This document shows, one piece after another, positions 8,466 through 17,168 of a stretch of DNA of 30,772 nucleotides (positions within the stretch are counted from its first letter, which is position 1; each line of letters starts with the position of its first letter). The translations under genes were made by a program, and so were the position numbers. Source of the DNA: CAADGU01 sp964581605. Lineage in GTDB: Bacteria; Chloroflexota; Anaerolineae; Promineifilales; Promineifilaceae. The notes under the pieces were generated by a model. The model worked only from the letters and a program-made list of their open reading frames with translations, did no database searches and was not told the DNA's origin. Location of the stretch: NCBI GenBank assembly GCA_964581605.1, contig CAZOPF010000071.1, forward strand, positions 1 to 30,772, in the 5' to 3' direction.

Positions 8466-8737
8466 TACCCCCTCCTTTGTTCATTCACCAATTCAACGGC
8501 CGTCTTTTCCGACTGCCACTCTGCCGTTATCTCGTGTGCCAGGGCATCCAATTCTGCCAGAAAAGCCGCCACTTTTTCGGATCGTTGCTGTGAGGATTCT
8601 ATCTCGCTCAACGGCCGTAACAACGCCACTGGCTCCCCATTCACCGTAATAATGTACTCGGCCGCCTCTTCCCGCACCGCCCGCACAATTTTGGAAGCCT
8701 GATTTTTCAGTTCTCGAATCCCAATTTCTATCGCCAT
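8465..8737 (-). CDS. Phd/YefM-type antitoxin
   Basis: A 90-residue protein with the Phd/YefM N-terminal pattern: GIRELKNQASKIVRAVREEA, then YIITVNGEPVALLRPL. This part dimerises and binds operator DNA in the family. The charged C-terminal half (~50-90) is expected to wrap the toxin. It directly precedes and overlaps the PIN-domain toxin by one base (TAATG), which supports a functional pair. Family knowledge predicts autorepression, possibly with the toxin as co-repressor. AAAGGG and AAGAAG lie just upstream of the ATG at 8737. Confidence 0.88.
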   Translation of the reverse strand: MAIEIGIRELKNQASKIVRAVREEAAEYIITVNGEPVALLRPLSEIESSQQRSEKVAAFLAELDALAHEITAEWQSEKTAVELVNEQRRG

Positions 8738-8768
8738 CTTCTTTACCCTTTTTGAAGTCCGAAATCTG

Positions 8769-8818
8769 ATTACCGTTTACCGATTACCGCCCCACAGTGT
8801 AGCCACACGTAGCCACAT
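8769..8818. repeat. Short tandem words upstream of the antitoxin
   Basis: Three 7-base units (ATTACCG, TTTACCG, ATTACCG) run from 8769 to 8789. Further on, AGCCACA occurs twice in GTAGCCACAC and GTAGCCACAT. This resembles one arm of the tandem-word spacers elsewhere in the window; I see no long complementary arm. Confidence 0.4.
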
Positions 8819-8820
8819 GG

Positions 8821-11580
8821 TCAATTCATCGCCAGCCAGCGCCGCACCAGTTCGATTTGGAAGCGGTAACGGCCGTCCAAACGGCCGTCCGCACGGCCGT
8901 CCACCAGCTCCACAATCTCCCGATGGCACAACCCCCGCAGCGTGTCCGCCAGCCCCAACCCGCCACCCAACTCCGCCAATGTCAGTTGCGCCCCTTCGCC
9001 CGCCGCCGCCAATGTTTGCAACACGCCCAAGCCGGCCGCGTCCATCTGATTCTGTTTGATGTCGGCAAAGAAAAAACTACCATGTTGTAACGCTTCGGGC
9101 ACGGCCGTGTCCACATCATCCACCGTCGCCAGCCGCCTTTGCAAAGGGGGCTGCTCATTCTTCAGCGCCACAATCTCCGCGCACAACAACTGCACCAGAA
9201 ACGGGTGTCCGCGTGTGAGTGCCAGCACCCGTTGGCTGGCCGCCGGTTCATAGCGCAGGGCAAACCCTTGCACCGGCGTTTCAATCAACTGCCGCGCCTC
9301 CACCTCATTCAAATAACCAATATGAATCACCTGTACATTGATCAAATAACTTGACCAGCGTTGAAACTCATCCAGCGTGTGCGAGCCAGACAGCAGCACC
9401 TTAAACTGCGGCCGATGCTGAATCAGGTGGCGCAGCATCCCCAACACAATTTCCGGGTCAAAGCGTTCCCGTTCCAGCACCCGCTCCAACACCTCAAACT
9501 CATCCAGCATCAGCAACGCTAACTGGTCGCCCAATGCCCTTTCCACCGCGTCCAGCCATTCGTCAAACTGCGTAAACGGGTCATCGGTTAACATCTCGCG
9601 TGTTAACGTTGGCAGTTCCACGTCCCGCTGCCGCAGCGCCGATTGGGCCATGCCCCGTCCCATGTTATAAAGGAAGCCCGCCTCGTCCTGTGCCCGCGAC
9701 GCCGGCCCCTGCAAATCTACAAACAGGGGCACAATGCTGCCCGGCAGCAGCCGCCCCAGATTATTTAGCAGGGACGTTTTGCCCACCCGGCGCTGGCCGT
9801 AGAGCAATAGCGGCGGCTGGCGACGGTCGCGCAAAAGCTGTTCGATACGGCCGCTCACATCCGTCCGCCCAATAAAAATTTCCTGCTTCTCCGTCAAGGG
9901 CACGCCAATGATGTACGGGCTGTCAATCTCCTGGCGCAGTTCGGCTTCGGCCGCCAGCAGTTGCTCCTCCTGGCCAATGATACGCCGCCACTCGGCCGCA
10001 ATGGGACGGAAACGGGCGGCGTATGGCTCGTTGCTGCGCGTCAATTCGCGCAGCAGCCCATCCAGCCGATCTTCAACGGCATGGAGCGCCAGCCGTTTGT
10101 TGTAGGCGCTTTCTTGCTGCAAGGCGGCGGCCACATCACTGCTCACCCGGCTAAAGCTGCGTAAGAGGGCGCTGGCCGGGCCGGTGAGATCACCCGTCGC
10201 CACCCCCGGATGCACAGCAGCGATGGCCGCCGCGCTGCTACACTGCTCTAGCTGGCGGGCATCCAGTTCAATCTGGGCCGCCTGAGCCGCCCACCGCTGG
10301 CGCGTGCTGCTGAGGTAAGCCATGGCGGTGCGGGCTCCGGCCGTGTCTTTTTGCAGCACAAACAGCAGATACTCATCAAGATTCAAAAGGGGGAGCCGTT
10401 GAAATTCATCCCAGAAAGCGGAATGGAGGTGAAAAATAGGAGACACGCTGGCACTGAGCGTAGACGAAGTGGCCGTACCTTCCGGCAATCGCCGCTCATC
10501 CAGCCGAAACAGCAGCCCATTCCCGGCCAGCAAGAAGGGATACATGAGAACGGGCCGCCACCAGGCCAGCGTCAGCCCCAGCAAAATTCCGGCCAGACTG
10601 AACCATAAAAAGGGCCAGAAGGGAACATTGTCGGTAATGAAGAGGAACAGCCCCGCGCCAGCACCTAGCGCCCCAGCTAACCCGGCCGCCCACGCCCCAG
10701 CCACTTTTTCGGCCAGCACATACGGCAGGGCAAAGGCGGCGGCCACAAATAGCAGCAAGGTAATCGCCTGCCCTCCGGCAGAACCGCCCAACCAATCGGC
10801 AATGGCTACGGCCGTGCCCAACAACACACCCGCCAGTAAACCGCGCCGCAGATTATTAGTGCGCCAGCCAACGGCCGTGCCAAACAATAACGCGGCCACC
10901 ACCCCAGCCAGCACCATATTTTGCACCAACACCGCCAACTGCCCCGCACCCACGCCAATAAGGATGCCCAAAACAACACCGCTCACCTGCCGTGCCAGCG
11001 AAAGCGACAGCTCCTCCCGCTTCTCGCGGGTGATGCCCATGCCCACACCATAGGCCAGGCCACCCGCCAACCCGCTCATCAGGCCGATTAACACACTGAC
11101 CACTACATCGAGTGAATAAGGGACGCCATTCACCTGCACACTGCCCGCGTTAAACAGCAATGCACCGCCAATGCCGGTCGCCAGCCCGGTGGCAATGCCC
11201 ATGGCCACGCCAACGGCCACGCTGCCGGCCAGACTGGCGGCTACGGCCGTCATCACCCCCAACGCCACGCCTAACATCACCCCCAGAAAAATGAGCGTGG
11301 CTGGCAGCCCCAACAGCCTCAATATCAACATCAAGAAAAAGGCCACCAGCAGGGGCCAGATGAGGAAGGTCTGGATGAGGAAACGCCACACGGCCGTGCT
11401 GCGCCAATGACGCCGATTTAACTCTGCCAGACAAAAGTCAGGCGGCAGGCGGTTATCCAGCCGCGCCAGATGATTGCGCCAGGCTGAGGGATGAAAAAAG
11501 AGCCAGAACAGCAGCCGGATGCTGCCCAAAATAAGGCTTCTGGGTAAAAGAGGGGCATCGGTATAACGGCGGGGCATCAT
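8821..11580 (-). CDS. Membrane protein with C-terminal AAA/STAND-type ATPase domain
   Basis: About 919 residues from the chosen start. The N-terminal ~370 residues hold many hydrophobic, Gly/Ala-rich segments with strong internal similarity (repeated GxxxGxxxG-like stretches), a polytopic membrane region. A charged middle (~380-570) may be helical or coiled coil. The ATPase follows: EIFIGRTDVSGRIEQLL, Walker A GQRRVGKTS (~590-598), Walker B LALLMLDEFE (~685-695) and a sensor-like LLSGSHT. A winged-helix-like C-terminus follows. The reading frame extends upstream to a GTG at 11637, but those 19 codons lie in a tandem-word spacer, so ATG 11580 (MMPRRYTDAP) is preferred. It lies just downstream of the SARP-like regulator, whose ATPase domain it resembles. 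Probably a signalling or regulatory NTPase; role unknown. Confidence 0.8.
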   Translation of the reverse strand: MMPRRYTDAPLLPRSLILGSIRLLFWLFFHPSAWRNHLARLDNRLPPDFCLAELNRRHWRSTAVWRFLIQTFLIWPLLVAFFLMLILRLLGLPATLIFLGVMLGVALGVMTAVAASLAGSVAVGVAMGIATGLATGIGGALLFNAGSVQVNGVPYSLDVVVSVLIGLMSGLAGGLAYGVGMGITREKREELSLSLARQVSGVVLGILIGVGAGQLAVLVQNMVLAGVVAALLFGTAVGWRTNNLRRGLLAGVLLGTAVAIADWLGGSAGGQAITLLLFVAAAFALPYVLAEKVAGAWAAGLAGALGAGAGLFLFITDNVPFWPFLWFSLAGILLGLTLAWWRPVLMYPFLLAGNGLLFRLDERRLPEGTATSSTLSASVSPIFHLHSAFWDEFQRLPLLNLDEYLLFVLQKDTAGARTAMAYLSSTRQRWAAQAAQIELDARQLEQCSSAAAIAAVHPGVATGDLTGPASALLRSFSRVSSDVAAALQQESAYNKRLALHAVEDRLDGLLRELTRSNEPYAARFRPIAAEWRRIIGQEEQLLAAEAELRQEIDSPYIIGVPLTEKQEIFIGRTDVSGRIEQLLRDRRQPPLLLYGQRRVGKTSLLNNLGRLLPGSIVPLFVDLQGPASRAQDEAGFLYNMGRGMAQSALRQRDVELPTLTREMLTDDPFTQFDEWLDAVERALGDQLALLMLDEFEVLERVLERERFDPEIVLGMLRHLIQHRPQFKVLLSGSHTLDEFQRWSSYLINVQVIHIGYLNEVEARQLIETPVQGFALRYEPAASQRVLALTRGHPFLVQLLCAEIVALKNEQPPLQRRLATVDDVDTAVPEALQHGSFFFADIKQNQMDAAGLGVLQTLAAAGEGAQLTLAELGGGLGLADTLRGLCHREIVELVDGRADGRLDGRYRFQIELVRRWLAMN

Positions 11581-11589
11581 AATGATGTG

Positions 11590-11688
11590 ATCTGGTGTTT
11601 TGGTGATCTTGTGTTTGTGTCCTGGGTACTCAAACACTAAAGCACTAAAGCACTAAATCACTCAAACACTAAAACACTTAAACACCTA
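11590..11688. repeat. Tandem-word spacer between the regulator and the membrane ATPase
   Basis: One half (~11590-11620) is rich in GTGTTTTGGTGAT and TTGTGTTTGTGT. The other half (~11630-11688) is a run of 8-9 base units such as ACTAAAGC, ACTAAATC, ACTCAAAC and ACTAAAAC. The two halves are loosely complementary around 11621-11628. The last codons of the regulator (LGV and stop) lie within this element. The same vocabulary recurs at 23514-23604. Confidence 0.65.
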
Positions 11689-13375
11689 AAAACGGCCTCG
11701 CCTGGCGCAGCGCGTCTTCGCGCCAGTCATCGCCGGTTTCGCCTTCTTCCAGGGCCAGCAGCCGTTCCCGGCAGAGGATTTGCAGGGGCATGGGCCAACG
11801 GCCGCTGGTTTCCAACATCCAGGCGGCGTCCTCTGCGGGAATGGGTAGAGGAGAGGTGGCGATGAGTTCGCGGGCGGCAGCTTCGGATAGGGGGCCAAGC
11901 ACGGCCGTATAGCCAAAAATGTTGAAAAAGGGCGACCCTAGCCCACGATGCCGCGCCAAAGCATCTGGCGGTTCGTGGCTGGATAATACAAAAGCGAGAC
12001 GGCCGTCCACCTGATTGGTGGCTAATGAACGCAGGCTTTCCCAAAACGCATCGTCCAGTTCCGGGTAACGTTCCATGGCCACACCGATTTCGTCAAAAAG
12101 GATGATGGTCAGGTTTTGTAGTCGCCCACTCACCACATCCAAAAAATAATCCAGCCGACAGTCGTCTGGCACAGGGAGACCCATTTCCACTAATAAATAA
12201 CGTAGCAAATAAGCTGCACTACCAAAGCGTGCATCCTGAAAATCCACAAATACCCAACGATAGGCAGCGAGGTCAGGCAGCCACTGTTGTTCTTGCGACG
12301 GCCGTAACTCCTCCGGCGGCGTCACGGTAATCAGGCGCAAATAATGGAGCAGCGAAGTTTTGCCCACACGACGGGGACCAATGATGGCCGCATTCTGCAA
12401 CGGCCGTTGCCGCCACAAATTAAACAGCCGCTTCACCTCCCGCTCCCGCCCGAAAAATTGAGCCGGTTGCGTAATCGGTGGCCCGGCAATAAAGAGCGCG
12501 GGAGTGGAGGAGCGGGGGAGCGGAGGAGAAGTCACCTCTGCTCCTCTGCCCCCCTGCCCCTCTGCTCCTCTGCCCCCCTGCCCCTCTGCTCCTCTGCCCC
12601 CCTGCTCCCCTGCCCCCCTGCCCACTTCTTCATTGCGAATCTGTTCGGCGAGCACGGCCGTGTCCGCCGACACTGCCACCCCCAGCTCCGCCCACAGCCG
12701 TTCTCGATATTGTTCAAACTGCGCCAGCGCCGCCACACGCTGCCCGCTTTCCGCCAACAGCCGCATGAGCAGCTGCTGGCTGGCTTCGCGGGTCACATCC
12801 AGCGTCACTAACCGACGGGCCAGGTGAACGCTTGCTTCCCAATCCCCCGTTTCCGCCAGCTTACCGGCCAGCAGGTGATGAACAACAATGGCCTGCTGGT
12901 GCAGCTCCTGGCGCTGCTGCTGCTGCCACGCCTCAAAATCAGGCGCATCCCGCACATAAAACTCGGCCAGAAAGTCCCCCCGGTACAAACCCGCGCTGTG
13001 CTGGAGCTGCGCCAACGAAGGCAATACCCCACCGCGTGCCGGTACGCCAGCCACAAATTGTTCCACATCGAGCCAGTAAGCAGCGGCGCGGTTAAAAGCG
13101 ACTGTTTGGGTGGTAATCACCAGATACGGGTCGAGCCATTCGCGCAATTTCATCAACACGCCACGTAAATTGCGGCGGGCATTAGCTTCGGGCATATCCC
13201 CCCACAACAAACTGGCTAATGCCTGGCGCGAATGGGTGCGGCCGTTGACTGCCAGATAACACAACAACGCCTGCGCCTTCACCGAATCCAGTTCAGAAAT
13301 CTCAGCTTCATCCAGCGCCAGACGCAGCGGACCTAAGACGGATAGTTTGAGAAGTTGCAAAATAAAACCCCGCAT
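11678..13375 (-). CDS. SARP-like transcriptional regulator (wHTH + BTAD) fused to an ATPase
   Basis: About 565 residues from the chosen start. The N-terminus (LKLSVLGPLRLALD) opens an OmpR-type winged-helix domain (~5-95), followed by a BTAD helical domain (~100-260, LYRGDFLAEF, EQYRERLWAELG). A low-complexity linker of 8-residue GRGAEGQG repeats (~265-290) leads to an ATPase: FFGREREVKRLF, Walker A GPRRVGKTS (~335), Walker B LTIILFDEIG (~427) and sensor-like FVLSSHEPP. Family knowledge predicts a DNA-binding activator that recognises direct repeats. ATG 13375 is chosen over the upstream ATG 13441, because the intervening stretch carries a hairpin (13382-13417) typical of untranslated junctions here. 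It is divergent from the TadE-like gene and co-directional with the membrane ATPase. Confidence 0.85.
   Translation of the reverse strand: MRGFILQLLKLSVLGPLRLALDEAEISELDSVKAQALLCYLAVNGRTHSRQALASLLWGDMPEANARRNLRGVLMKLREWLDPYLVITTQTVAFNRAAAYWLDVEQFVAGVPARGGVLPSLAQLQHSAGLYRGDFLAEFYVRDAPDFEAWQQQQRQELHQQAIVVHHLLAGKLAETGDWEASVHLARRLVTLDVTREASQQLLMRLLAESGQRVAALAQFEQYRERLWAELGVAVSADTAVLAEQIRNEEVGRGAGEQGGRGAEGQGGRGAEGQGGRGAEVTSPPLPRSSTPALFIAGPPITQPAQFFGREREVKRLFNLWRQRPLQNAAIIGPRRVGKTSLLHYLRLITVTPPEELRPSQEQQWLPDLAAYRWVFVDFQDARFGSAAYLLRYLLVEMGLPVPDDCRLDYFLDVVSGRLQNLTIILFDEIGVAMERYPELDDAFWESLRSLATNQVDGRLAFVLSSHEPPDALARHRGLGSPFFNIFGYTAVLGPLSEAAARELIATSPLPIPAEDAAWMLETSGRWPMPLQILCRERLLALEEGETGDDWREDALRQARPFLGV
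12540..12620. repeat. 24-bp tandem minisatellite inside the regulator gene
   Basis: On the plus strand the unit is CTCCTCTGCCCCCCTGCCCC plus four more bases, about three copies with a degenerate tail. It keeps the frame (24 bp = 8 codons) and encodes GRGAEGQG repeats in the linker between the BTAD and ATPase domains. Copy-number change would alter linker length without a frameshift. Confidence 0.85.
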
Positions 13376-13381
13376 TGTGAA

Positions 13382-13417
13382 GTATGGGAGATTGTTCAAT
13401 CTCTCAATCTCCAATAC
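13382..13417. repeat. Hairpin in the leader of the SARP-like regulator
   Basis: GTAT-g-GGAGATTG (13382-13394) pairs with CAATCTCC-a-ATAC (13405-13417), 12 pairs with one internal mismatch. The loop repeats the same words (TTCAATCTCT). It ends 7 bp upstream of ATG 13375 in the gene's own direction and resembles the other word-palindromes. Confidence 0.65.
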
Positions 13418-13497
13418 CTTACAACAGAACGGAACGGCCATTGTCTGGTACCTTTGTCATGCACCTTTTAAGCCAAAAACCGCCACAATACAGTGCA

Positions 13498-13541
13498 ATC
13501 AACGCCTGATCAACGCTTAATTGGCATTGACGGCGTATCAT
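13498..13541 (+). promoter_or_regulatory. SARP-type operator and promoter upstream of the TadE-like surface protein
   Basis: Two identical octamers ATCAACGC lie at 13498-13505 and 13509-13516 (11-bp period). A third, degraded unit ATTGGCAT follows at 13520-13527, again on the 11-bp period. Exactly 8 bp later is a -10-like TATCAT (13536-13541). The layout matches the site at 6324-6367. The divergent regulator gene starts at 13375, so the same repeats could mediate autoregulation. The predicted plus-strand leader to ATG 13640 is about 90 bases. The third repeat matches the consensus poorly. Confidence 0.6.
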
Positions 13542-13639
13542 TACGGTGATGCGTATTGTAAAAACTCATTATGAGTATAGCAATTTTATTTTTTAGGCGA
13601 CCCTTCCATACATTTTCAAAGGGTTAGGGGATAATTGAA

Positions 13640-15742
13640 ATGAATCATTTCAAACACAAATTACAACATTCACCCGGTCAGGCACTCGTCGAATTTGCCC
13701 TCATCATTGGCGCATTGTTAGCCATGATCTTTTTGCTCATTGAAAGCGCCCGTATCTTGTGGGCCTGGAACACCGTGCAGCACGCCGCCCGCGAGGGCGC
13801 ACGTTATGCCGTCACCGGCAGCTTTGAAACGCCTGATTGTGCCGTAGATTTTGCGCCCCTTAAGTTCCAACAGACGGCCCAGCAAGGTGGGCGGGATGTC
13901 TGTGATGACCTGCGGTTGGCCTCCGTCATTGCCCAATCCCATGAAGCCCTCAGCGGTTTGCCTCTTAATGAGGCCTCCACCGCGTTTGAAGATGATAATT
14001 ACTACAACATTGAGGTATGGGGCGCCAATGAATTTGGGCAGTTGCAATATGATTTTGCCGGTATACCGGATAACCCCGTGATTGTGCGTGTCATTTATCG
14101 CGTTCCCATCATTACCCCCTTCTTTCGCCCCATTCGCACTTCCATTCCCGTGTTCGGGCAAGAAGTGCTGAATAATGAATCGTTTGGGCAGTTGAGCAGC
14201 ACCACCGGGCAATCACTGCCGCCTAATTTGCCGCCTCTGCCCACACCCGGTGTTACGCCATCCCCAACACCGACACCCATCTTCACGGATACCCCTTCTC
14301 CCACCCCAACAGTGCCTACACCCACCAACACGGTAGACCCAACCTGCCCGGTTCAATTTGAAGGGCTGGTCATTGAAGCGCAAGATTATGTGTATATCAC
14401 TGGTGAGGTTGGCTCCATTGTGACCATTACTGACCTGACGGAGGGTAGCCAACCCATTGGCGTGGGTACAATTGCCGGGCCGTTTGGCGGCCATGCCTGC
14501 CCTGGTTTTGTCACTGTTTCTGTGCCGCCCAGCGAACTGATTACGGGGCATGTGTTGGGGGCCATCAGCAACGATGGCACAACAGACACGACCATTGTGT
14601 TGGGCGCGTCGCCCACAGACACGCCTACGCCTACCCTGACGCCGCTGCCTTCAGCCACACCATCGCCCACGTACACGCCGCTGCCTTCAGCTACTCCTTC
14701 GTCACCTTATATTGTGCTGCAACCAACCTGTGGTACGCCGCTGAATAATCCTGACCTGGTGCAGTTTAATGTAACGTTTGTGAACTGGCCCACCAATCAA
14801 TCATTGACCGTGTTTTGGAATGGTAACTTGCTACAAAACTGGCAGCCGGGGCAACATGCAGGCTCTTTCACACAGTCGTTTACCCGTTCGTTGCAGCAGA
14901 TAACAGCGACGTATACGGTTACGGCCGTAGCTGGTGGCGGTGCGACAGATTATGAACTGTTCTATGTGCCCTGTACCGAATTCCCCACAGTCACACCAGG
15001 GACAACACCTACCCACACACCAGCGCCGCCAGACCTGGTTGTCTTTGGCCCGCCGCAATTGGTCAGCACTCCGCCCATTGTGGCTTACCAGCCGGTACAG
15101 TTCCGTGTACCCATCACCAATACCGGCGATATTGACGTGAACAGCCAGTTCTTCGTGGACATTTACCTGGACCCGAATCCGACACTGGTTTTGACAACAA
15201 CTATTCCCATTACGGAAAGTGATGGGTATTCGGCCGTGAGTTCTCTGCCTGGCGGTGATAGCCGTATGATCACCATCACCTCCCAATTGGGTTTTGCCAA
15301 CCAACCAGTGCCTCATGCGGTGTATGGCTTTGTGGATTCGCTGGAACGGGTGATTGAAACGAATGAAGATAACAACATCACAGAAGGGTTGACTTCTGTG
15401 CAGGTGACGCCGGCCGCAACACCCACGCCTTCGCCCACGCCAGGGGGTGGCGTGGATGAGATTAGCGGTGGCGCGCTAACGCTGGGTGATGATCTGGTGT
15501 TGCAATTCCGGGCCCAGATTTATCTGATTGATGATTATACCGGCAATGTTGTGCGCACTCAATCAGACATTAACGGTTTTTATGCTTTTACGGGGGTAGC
15601 AACCCCCACCACCTGGTATACGGTAGCCGGGTGTATCACCATTGATGGTGAAGATTGGTATGGCTTCCTGACGGGGATTTTGCCGCCCAATACCACAGCA
15701 CATGTGATTATGTTGGAACGGCCGTGTCCCTACAACAATTAA
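13640..15742 (+). CDS. TadE-like minor pilin with large CARDB-containing surface region
   Basis: This 700-residue protein starts with a TadE-type prepilin segment: SPGQALVEFALIIGALLAMIFLLIESARILWAW, then VQHAAREGARYAV. Cleavage is expected after the Gly of SPG by a prepilin peptidase. Residues ~60-190 are the TadE ectodomain. A TP-rich linker (~195-230) leads to a chain paralogous to the protein at 6434: a Cys-bounded domain (~233-330), linker, second Cys-bounded domain (~358-450), CARDB-like domain (~465-590, VDSLERVIETNEDNNIT) and a prealbumin-like domain ending ERPCPYNN. The usual TadE is ~150-200 residues, so this is a greatly extended version. AGGGG at 13626-13630 precedes ATG 13640. It opens the surface cluster behind a SARP-type promoter. 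Confidence 0.85.
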   Translation: MNHFKHKLQHSPGQALVEFALIIGALLAMIFLLIESARILWAWNTVQHAAREGARYAVTGSFETPDCAVDFAPLKFQQTAQQGGRDVCDDLRLASVIAQSHEALSGLPLNEASTAFEDDNYYNIEVWGANEFGQLQYDFAGIPDNPVIVRVIYRVPIITPFFRPIRTSIPVFGQEVLNNESFGQLSSTTGQSLPPNLPPLPTPGVTPSPTPTPIFTDTPSPTPTVPTPTNTVDPTCPVQFEGLVIEAQDYVYITGEVGSIVTITDLTEGSQPIGVGTIAGPFGGHACPGFVTVSVPPSELITGHVLGAISNDGTTDTTIVLGASPTDTPTPTLTPLPSATPSPTYTPLPSATPSSPYIVLQPTCGTPLNNPDLVQFNVTFVNWPTNQSLTVFWNGNLLQNWQPGQHAGSFTQSFTRSLQQITATYTVTAVAGGGATDYELFYVPCTEFPTVTPGTTPTHTPAPPDLVVFGPPQLVSTPPIVAYQPVQFRVPITNTGDIDVNSQFFVDIYLDPNPTLVLTTTIPITESDGYSAVSSLPGGDSRMITITSQLGFANQPVPHAVYGFVDSLERVIETNEDNNITEGLTSVQVTPAATPTPSPTPGGGVDEISGGALTLGDDLVLQFRAQIYLIDDYTGNVVRTQSDINGFYAFTGVATPTTWYTVAGCITIDGEDWYGFLTGILPPNTTAHVIMLERPCPYNN

Positions 15743-15783
15743 ACAGGTTTGATAGCGTTGAATGATAACGATAGGTCTGTCTT

Positions 15784-17157
15784 ATGATGAAACAAAATGT
15801 GCGTAAACGGTTTTGGCTGCTGGCTCTTATGATAGGGGGACTGTTACTCGCCTTTCAGGCAGCACAGGCGGAACCAGAAGAGCCAGTGGCACCGATGGCA
15901 ACAGACGCTGTTACCGGCTACCCCAATTGGAAAGCGGCCGTTGAAATCACCAAAGATGATTATGCACCGAATGGGGCCAGACTGCCGGTGGTAGCGGCCG
16001 CCCGCAACGACACCATCATGGTAGGCTTTCTCATTCAGACCACGACCGATGAGGACATGACCGACCTTTACTATCGCACCTCCACCGATGATGGCGCAAA
16101 CTGGTCGCCAGGTATTGACAGTATGCCCCTGCCCATCCACACCAGCGCGGCCCGCTCCACCGAATTGGACATTGTGTACCAGGGCAACAATGCCCATGCC
16201 GTCTGGCGCGAAGGGGATACCGAAATTCATTTTGCCCGGCAGAATCAGTGGGCCAGCAACGCTTCCCTTGTTCTCTCCGATGTGGGCGGGGCAAATGCGG
16301 CCGTTTACGCGCCACGCATTGTTGCCAGCGAAAATAACCGCCTGAATGTAGTTTGGGGCGAGTTTAACAACGGGCAGTTTTTCTTGCGCTTTCGCCGTTC
16401 CTTGAATAACGGCAATGATGGCTTTCCCATCAGCGGCCAATTAAACCGGGCTAATATCGTTGCCCGGCCGTCCATGGTGGTTGCCGGGGATACCATCCAT
16501 CTCGTCTGGGAAGAAGGGATTTTGATACCAGGCATTTCCGGGGCGCGGATTTATTATGCGCGGGGCACAGTCAATGAAGGCAGCAACCAGGTGACATGGG
16601 AAGGCCCCATTGCTATTTCTCCCATCAGCACCACGCCCGGCATCATTTACAATGCCAAACAGCCAGATATTGTGCAAGAAGGGTCATCCTTACACGTTAC
16701 ATATGCCAATCGGCTGGAGGTGGATGAACAATTTATTGGTTATCTGGAATGTGCTGCTAATTGTCTGGCGGCCGCCAGTTGGCAATCCACCAGCAACGTA
16801 TCAGGTCAGTTTGTCGGTGTTTTTGCCGATGACCCCTATGACATGGCCCCTACGATGGGCGGTATCAATGGCTGTGTAATGGTCTATTTTCATGGCATCC
16901 TCGCTGGTGACACAGAGCAAATATTGGGCACCAATGATTGCAGCGGTTGGGCCGCCAGTGCGCAGGATATTGTGTCACCCATTCAAAATCGGGCGATCAA
17001 TCCGCGTCTCAGGATCCATGAAAACTGGTGGATTTACCTGGTTTACCAGGAGATTCAGGTGGTGCAGCAAGGGGGCAACCCCGAATTTTTGCCGTCACAA
17101 ATTCGTTTTGTGCGCAATGATCCTTCGGTCTATCTGCCGTTGATCAGGAAGCCTTAG
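15784..17157 (+). CDS. Secreted beta-propeller (sialidase/BNR-like) protein
   Basis: The 457-residue protein has a clear signal peptide (residues 1-29: KRFWLLALMIGGLLLAFQAAQA). The body resembles BNR/sialidase-type propellers: an Asp-box STDDGANW at ~100, and repeated patterns such as LYYRTSTDDG, IHFARQNQW, LRFRRSLNNGN, HLVWEEG and IYYARG. I see no complete sialidase catalytic set, so enzymatic activity is uncertain. The C-terminus is VYLPLIRKP, a short YLPL-type tail of a sort I associate with many Chloroflexota secreted proteins. It lies 41 bp after the TadE-like gene and probably shares its transcript. ATG 15784 and 15787 are both possible starts. Confidence 0.75.
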   Translation: MMKQNVRKRFWLLALMIGGLLLAFQAAQAEPEEPVAPMATDAVTGYPNWKAAVEITKDDYAPNGARLPVVAAARNDTIMVGFLIQTTTDEDMTDLYYRTSTDDGANWSPGIDSMPLPIHTSAARSTELDIVYQGNNAHAVWREGDTEIHFARQNQWASNASLVLSDVGGANAAVYAPRIVASENNRLNVVWGEFNNGQFFLRFRRSLNNGNDGFPISGQLNRANIVARPSMVVAGDTIHLVWEEGILIPGISGARIYYARGTVNEGSNQVTWEGPIAISPISTTPGIIYNAKQPDIVQEGSSLHVTYANRLEVDEQFIGYLECAANCLAAASWQSTSNVSGQFVGVFADDPYDMAPTMGGINGCVMVYFHGILAGDTEQILGTNDCSGWAASAQDIVSPIQNRAINPRLRIHENWWIYLVYQEIQVVQQGGNPEFLPSQIRFVRNDPSVYLPLIRKP

Positions 17158-17168
17158 AGCTAAAAAAA

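Noticed and set aside
11581..11637. GTG start at 11637 for the membrane ATPase
   Set aside because: The extra 19 codons fall in a tandem-word spacer. The ATG at 11580 begins directly at family-like sequence.
12344..12827. Plus-strand frames with low-complexity Pro/Ser/Leu repeats opposite the regulator gene
   Set aside because: They are the antisense reading of the 24-bp minisatellite and carry no domain.
13376..13441. ATG start at 13441 for the SARP-like regulator
   Set aside because: The added 22 residues are encoded by a hairpin-containing leader, and regulators of this type begin close to the LKLSVLGPLRL segment.
15750..15775. Possible SARP repeat before the propeller gene (GCGTTGAA, then TAACGATA)
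   Set aside because: Only one unit resembles the octamer, in reverse orientation, with no 11-bp series and no -10 at the expected distance.
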